A model generated the notes under the pieces. The model was not told the DNA's origin. It was given only the letters and a program-made list of their open reading frames with translations, and searched no databases. A program made the position numbers and the translations under genes. This document shows positions 35,034 to 37,697 of a DNA stretch of 37,697 nt, piece by piece; position 1 is the stretch's first letter, and every line of letters starts with the position of its first letter. Origin of the DNA: Flavobacterium sp. SCGC AAA160-P02 (lineage in GTDB: Bacteria > Bacteroidota > Bacteroidia > Flavobacteriales > Flavobacteriaceae); NCBI GenBank assembly GCA_949541125.1, contig CATISV010000035.1:1-37697 (forward strand), written 5' to 3'.

Positions 35034-36112
35034 AACGAAAATTAAGAATTAACGGCCATTCACATTTGCTTCCATACCCGGAAGAAATTCCGGGATTTTT
35101 GAAAGAAAAAGAAATCTTTTGGGTAGATGATGAACGGAGGCATATGCTTCAAAAAGGATGGAAAAGGCCCGTAACTGATTCTAGTTTTTTTCTTGATGAA
35201 AAATTATTATGGATGGAGAAAAATAGAATAGATCATGCAGTGGTTTTAAATCTTTCTCAGTTATATGGAAACGGATTACGTTTAGAGGATATGAAAAAAG
35301 CACTCCGTTTTCAAAATGATTTTAATGCTAAAGTGCAGCAACAGCATTCATCCAAATTTACCTGTGGTTTTGTTATTCATCCAGGCTTTATTCAAGGGGC
35401 ACTCTGGGAAATTGAGCGTTGTGTTAAGGATTTAGGGTTAAGGGTATTGTGTTTGCCAACCCATTTCATGGATTCTATAGGAAAGTGGAAATGTGTTTTT
35501 CATAAAGAAAACGACGCGATATTTGAATTGGCTGATAAGTATGGATTGGCAATAGAAATTCATCCTTATGATGGTGATAAAATGATTAAATTAGAAAATA
35601 CTTCCTGGCGTTTTCATTTAATTTGGATGTTAGCACAGTGTGGAGATGCCTATCATTTTTATACCTTAAACGGAATGCAAGAACGTTTTCCCAATATAAG
35701 AACCTGTTTTGCTCACGGAGGCCAATTGGCACAAATGAACTTAGGAAGAAGAATTCAAGGATTTGATGGAAGACCTGATTTGTTTGAAGGAAAAACTCAT
35801 CCAAGAAAAGCAGTTGGGCATTCAAATATTTATTTTGATACTTTGGTGCACGATACAGACTCTCTTAAATTGATGATAGATCGTCAAGGTTCTGATCAAA
35901 TAATCATGGGATTAGATGATCCGTATCCTCTTGGAGAAATGGAAAGTGACGCTCAATCTTCGTATCCAGGTAAACTATTAGATTTGGCAAGTCAAAGAAA
36001 TATTATTAACCAGCAACAATATGATGAAATTTGGGAAGACAATGTATTGCGATGGTTGTTTGGTGATGATGAAAAAGCTACACAGGATTTGATTGATAAA
36101 ATTTTACAGTAA
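35030..36112 (+). CDS. nbaD: 2-amino-3-carboxymuconate-6-semialdehyde decarboxylase (ACMSD family)
   Basis: The 360-residue amidohydrolase-fold enzyme removes CO2 from the dioxygenase product, diverting it from quinolinate. The metal and active-site residues fit ACMSD: His10 and His12 (NGHSHLLP), Arg46 (WKRPV), His178 (IEIHPYDG), His229 (FAHGG) and Asp296 (GLDDPYPLGE). It is about 25 residues longer than typical bacterial ACMSD, with extra sequence near residues 150-160. Its start overlaps the micro-ORF stop (ATGA). It ends the kyn cluster; the convergent DUF2141 gene lies 48 bases on. Confidence 0.85.
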   Translation: MKRKLRINGHSHLLPYPEEIPGFLKEKEIFWVDDERRHMLQKGWKRPVTDSSFFLDEKLLWMEKNRIDHAVVLNLSQLYGNGLRLEDMKKALRFQNDFNAKVQQQHSSKFTCGFVIHPGFIQGALWEIERCVKDLGLRVLCLPTHFMDSIGKWKCVFHKENDAIFELADKYGLAIEIHPYDGDKMIKLENTSWRFHLIWMLAQCGDAYHFYTLNGMQERFPNIRTCFAHGGQLAQMNLGRRIQGFDGRPDLFEGKTHPRKAVGHSNIYFDTLVHDTDSLKLMIDRQGSDQIIMGLDDPYPLGEMESDAQSSYPGKLLDLASQRNIINQQQYDEIWEDNVLRWLFGDDEKATQDLIDKILQ

Positions 36113-36160
36113 AATTATATATAAACAAGTAATAATTTTAATCTACTTTGATTTTTCTTT

Positions 36161-36586
36161 TTATTCAATCCACTCTTTGAGATCCTCATCTTTGCTCAAA
36201 TTGAATTTTGACTTTTCAAATTTTGGTGGCCCTAAACGACCTTTCTCACCATTAGAAAATTGATAAGGTTCTTTAGGGATTCCAAGAAAATTAGTATCCA
36301 TTTTTTTATTTTCATTTAGATCGTGAAAGAATGAAAAAGCATACTCACCTTTTGCAAGATTTTTAAAAACAATGGTAGTTTTATTTTCCTCAACTATTAC
36401 ATCTGCACTTTTATAAGGCTCCTTCATATAACTATCTTTAGAATTATACAAGGCTAAAAGAATACTTCCATAATTATATTTGGTAGTATAAATTTCTATG
36501 CTAAGTGAAACTTTTTCATTTTCCTGACTCGATAATGGACTCGAAATGCTTAACAGAAACAAATAAAAATAAAATAATCTTTTCAT
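36161..36586 (-). CDS. DUF2141 family secreted protein
   Basis: The 141-residue protein has a signal peptide (MKRLFYFYLFLLSISSPLSS, cleavage near residue 20) and the DUF2141 domain: GSILLALYNSKDSY, NLAKGEYAFSFFHDLNENKKMDTNFLGIPKEPYQFSNG. The family is widespread in Bacteroidota and Proteobacteria, is probably periplasmic and has no established function. It converges on the decarboxylase gene and lies upstream of nothing in particular. Confidence 0.88.
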   Translation of the reverse strand: MKRLFYFYLFLLSISSPLSSQENEKVSLSIEIYTTKYNYGSILLALYNSKDSYMKEPYKSADVIVEENKTTIVFKNLAKGEYAFSFFHDLNENKKMDTNFLGIPKEPYQFSNGEKGRLGPPKFEKSKFNLSKDEDLKEWIE

Positions 36587-36685
36587 GTTTTTTTATTGAA
36601 TCAAATATCTGATGATTTTTTAAAATTTAATGATAAAATATTGCCAAATAATTTTTAATACCATGAAAATAGAACTCATACAGAT

Positions 36686-36719
36686 AAAAAAACGCAACCA
36701 AATTAATGATTGCGTTTTA
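36686..36719 (-). terminator. rho-independent terminator of dnaK
   Basis: On the minus strand the stem AAAACGCAA / TTGCGTTTT is followed by more T. It starts 22 bases after the dnaK stop (at 36741). Confidence 0.8.
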
Positions 36720-36740
36720 CTCTTATTTGATTTCAAGGTG

Positions 36741-37697
36741 TTACTTAACTTCTTCAAAATCTACGTCTTCAACATTATCTCCTTCAGCATCTGAATCTCC
36801 TTCAGTTTGACCTTGCTCTGAACCTGAAGCCCCAGCCTGCGCTTCTTGTTCTGCTTTATACATTTCTTCAGAAGCAGCTTTCCAAGCTTCATTAATTTTT
36901 TCCATTGCAGCATCTATTTGAGCAATTTCTTTCGATTCGTGAGCTTTCTTTAACTCCTCTAAAGCAGTTTCTATAGGTGCCTTTTTATCGTCAGATAATT
37001 TATCTCCAAATTCCTTTAATTGCTTTTCAGTTTGAAAAATCATACCGTCGGCAGCGTTGATTTTTTCAGCTGTTTCCTTTGCATTTTTATCTGCATCTGC
37101 ATTTGCTTCTGCATCCTGTTTCATTTTTTCAATTTCTTCTTCTGATAAACCGGAGGAAGCTTCAATTCTAATTTCATGTGATTTGTTAGTTCCTTTATCT
37201 AAAGCAGAAACCTTTATAATTCCATTTGCATCAATATCAAAAGTTACCTCAATTTGTGGGATTCCTCTTCCAGCTGGTGGAATACCGTCTAGGTGGAAAC
37301 GTCCAATAGTATTATTGTCAGCAGCCATGGCTCTTTCACCCTGCAGAACATGAATTTCTACGGAAGGTTGATTATCCACAGCAGTTGAGAAAACTTGTGA
37401 TTTCTTTGTTGGAATGGTTGTATTTGCATCAATTAATTTTGTGAATACATTCCCCATGGTTTCAATTCCTAATGATAAGGGAGTCACATCCAATAGTAAT
37501 ACATCTTTTACATCACCCGTTAAAACTCCACCTTGAATAGCTGCTCCTAAAGAAACAACCTCATCAGGGTTTACACCTTTGCTTGGTGCTTTTCCAAAAA
37601 ATTTCTCTACAGCTTCTTGAATTGCAGGAATTCTTGTGGAACCTCCTACTAGTATAATTTCATCGATATCTGAAGTAGACAAATCTGCCGCTTTTAA
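36741..37697 (-). CDS. dnaK: chaperone DnaK, C-terminal part (5' end outside window)
   Basis: The frame is open to the window edge and gives 318 residues. The visible part starts at the end of the ATPase domain ([20 protein letters not shown]), followed by the linker and substrate-binding domain ([36 protein letters not shown]) and the helical lid (about residues 190-290 of the visible part). It ends in an acidic tail closing EDVDFEEVK, as in bacterial DnaK. It is Hsp70, which binds exposed hydrophobic segments of client proteins. The N-terminal half lies outside, so the start is not seen. Confidence 0.97.
   Translation of the reverse strand, partial: LKAADLSTSDIDEIILVGGSTRIPAIQEAVEKFFGKAPSKGVNPDEVVSLGAAIQGGVLTGDVKDVLLLDVTPLSLGIETMGNVFTKLIDANTTIPTKKSQVFSTAVDNQPSVEIHVLQGERAMAADNNTIGRFHLDGIPPAGRGIPQIEVTFDIDANGIIKVSALDKGTNKSHEIRIEASSGLSEEEIEKMKQDAEANADADKNAKETAEKINAADGMIFQTEKQLKEFGDKLSDDKKAPIETALEELKKAHESKEIAQIDAAMEKINEAWKAASEEMYKAEQEAQAGASGSEQGQTEGDSDAEGDNVEDVDFEEVK

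Overview
The window is an AT-rich bacterial chromosome segment from a member of the Bacteroidota, most likely a marine-type Flavobacteriaceae. Evidence seen in the sequence: promoters of the Bacteroidota type (TTG, about 18-20 bases, TAnnTTTG), little use of Shine-Dalgarno sites, a type A T9SS sorting domain, many lipoproteins with the SC lipobox, the rpsM-rpsK-rpsD-rpoA-rplQ order followed by carA, eno and citrate synthase, and a SerB-SerA fusion. There is no prophage, transposase or CRISPR array. Most of the window is ordinary core genome.

Layout: 1-3060 is the end of the ribosomal protein/RNA polymerase alpha operon (rpsM is cut by the window edge). 3216-8242 carries a secreted unknown protein, carA, eno and gltA, with a possible small RNA between carA and eno. 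8357-11799 carries two guanidino-group hydrolases (a DDAH/arginine-deiminase-like enzyme and CtlX) on either side of a fasciclin lipoprotein. 11828-15707 carries a T9SS-secreted beta-propeller-like protein, the mlaE-mlaF lipid transporter genes, tRNA-Lys(UUU) and a cysteine-rich lipoprotein. 15708-20847 is a leftward block: GDP-mannose synthesis (manC type), a SprT-like metalloprotease, a short-chain dehydrogenase, a beta-helix lipoprotein and a glutaminyl cyclase lipoprotein. 21020-25140 holds L31 type B, gcvP and a degenerate UbiA-like membrane protein. 25258-27150 is the fused phosphoserine phosphatase/phosphoglycerate dehydrogenase.

The most interesting region is 27203-36112, a rightward kynurenine catabolic cluster. 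KMO hydroxylates kynurenine, kynureninase releases 3-hydroxyanthranilate and alanine, the dioxygenase opens the ring, the ACMSD-type amidohydrolase decarboxylates, the aldehyde dehydrogenase gives 2-aminomuconate and the RidA-family deaminase gives 4-oxalocrotonate. Tryptophan dioxygenase, kynurenine formamidase and the lower meta-cleavage steps are not in the window. The cluster also has an exported M20 hydrolase and an SDR protein that has lost the catalytic Tyr/Lys. The ring-opening dioxygenase has lost three of the four cysteines of the bacterial rubredoxin-like site. Between the dioxygenase and decarboxylase genes lies a 20-codon reading frame, coupled to both neighbours, whose peptide looks like the first metal-binding strand of a second, lost ACMSD-like amidohydrolase. 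The window closes with a DUF2141 protein and the 3' part of dnaK.
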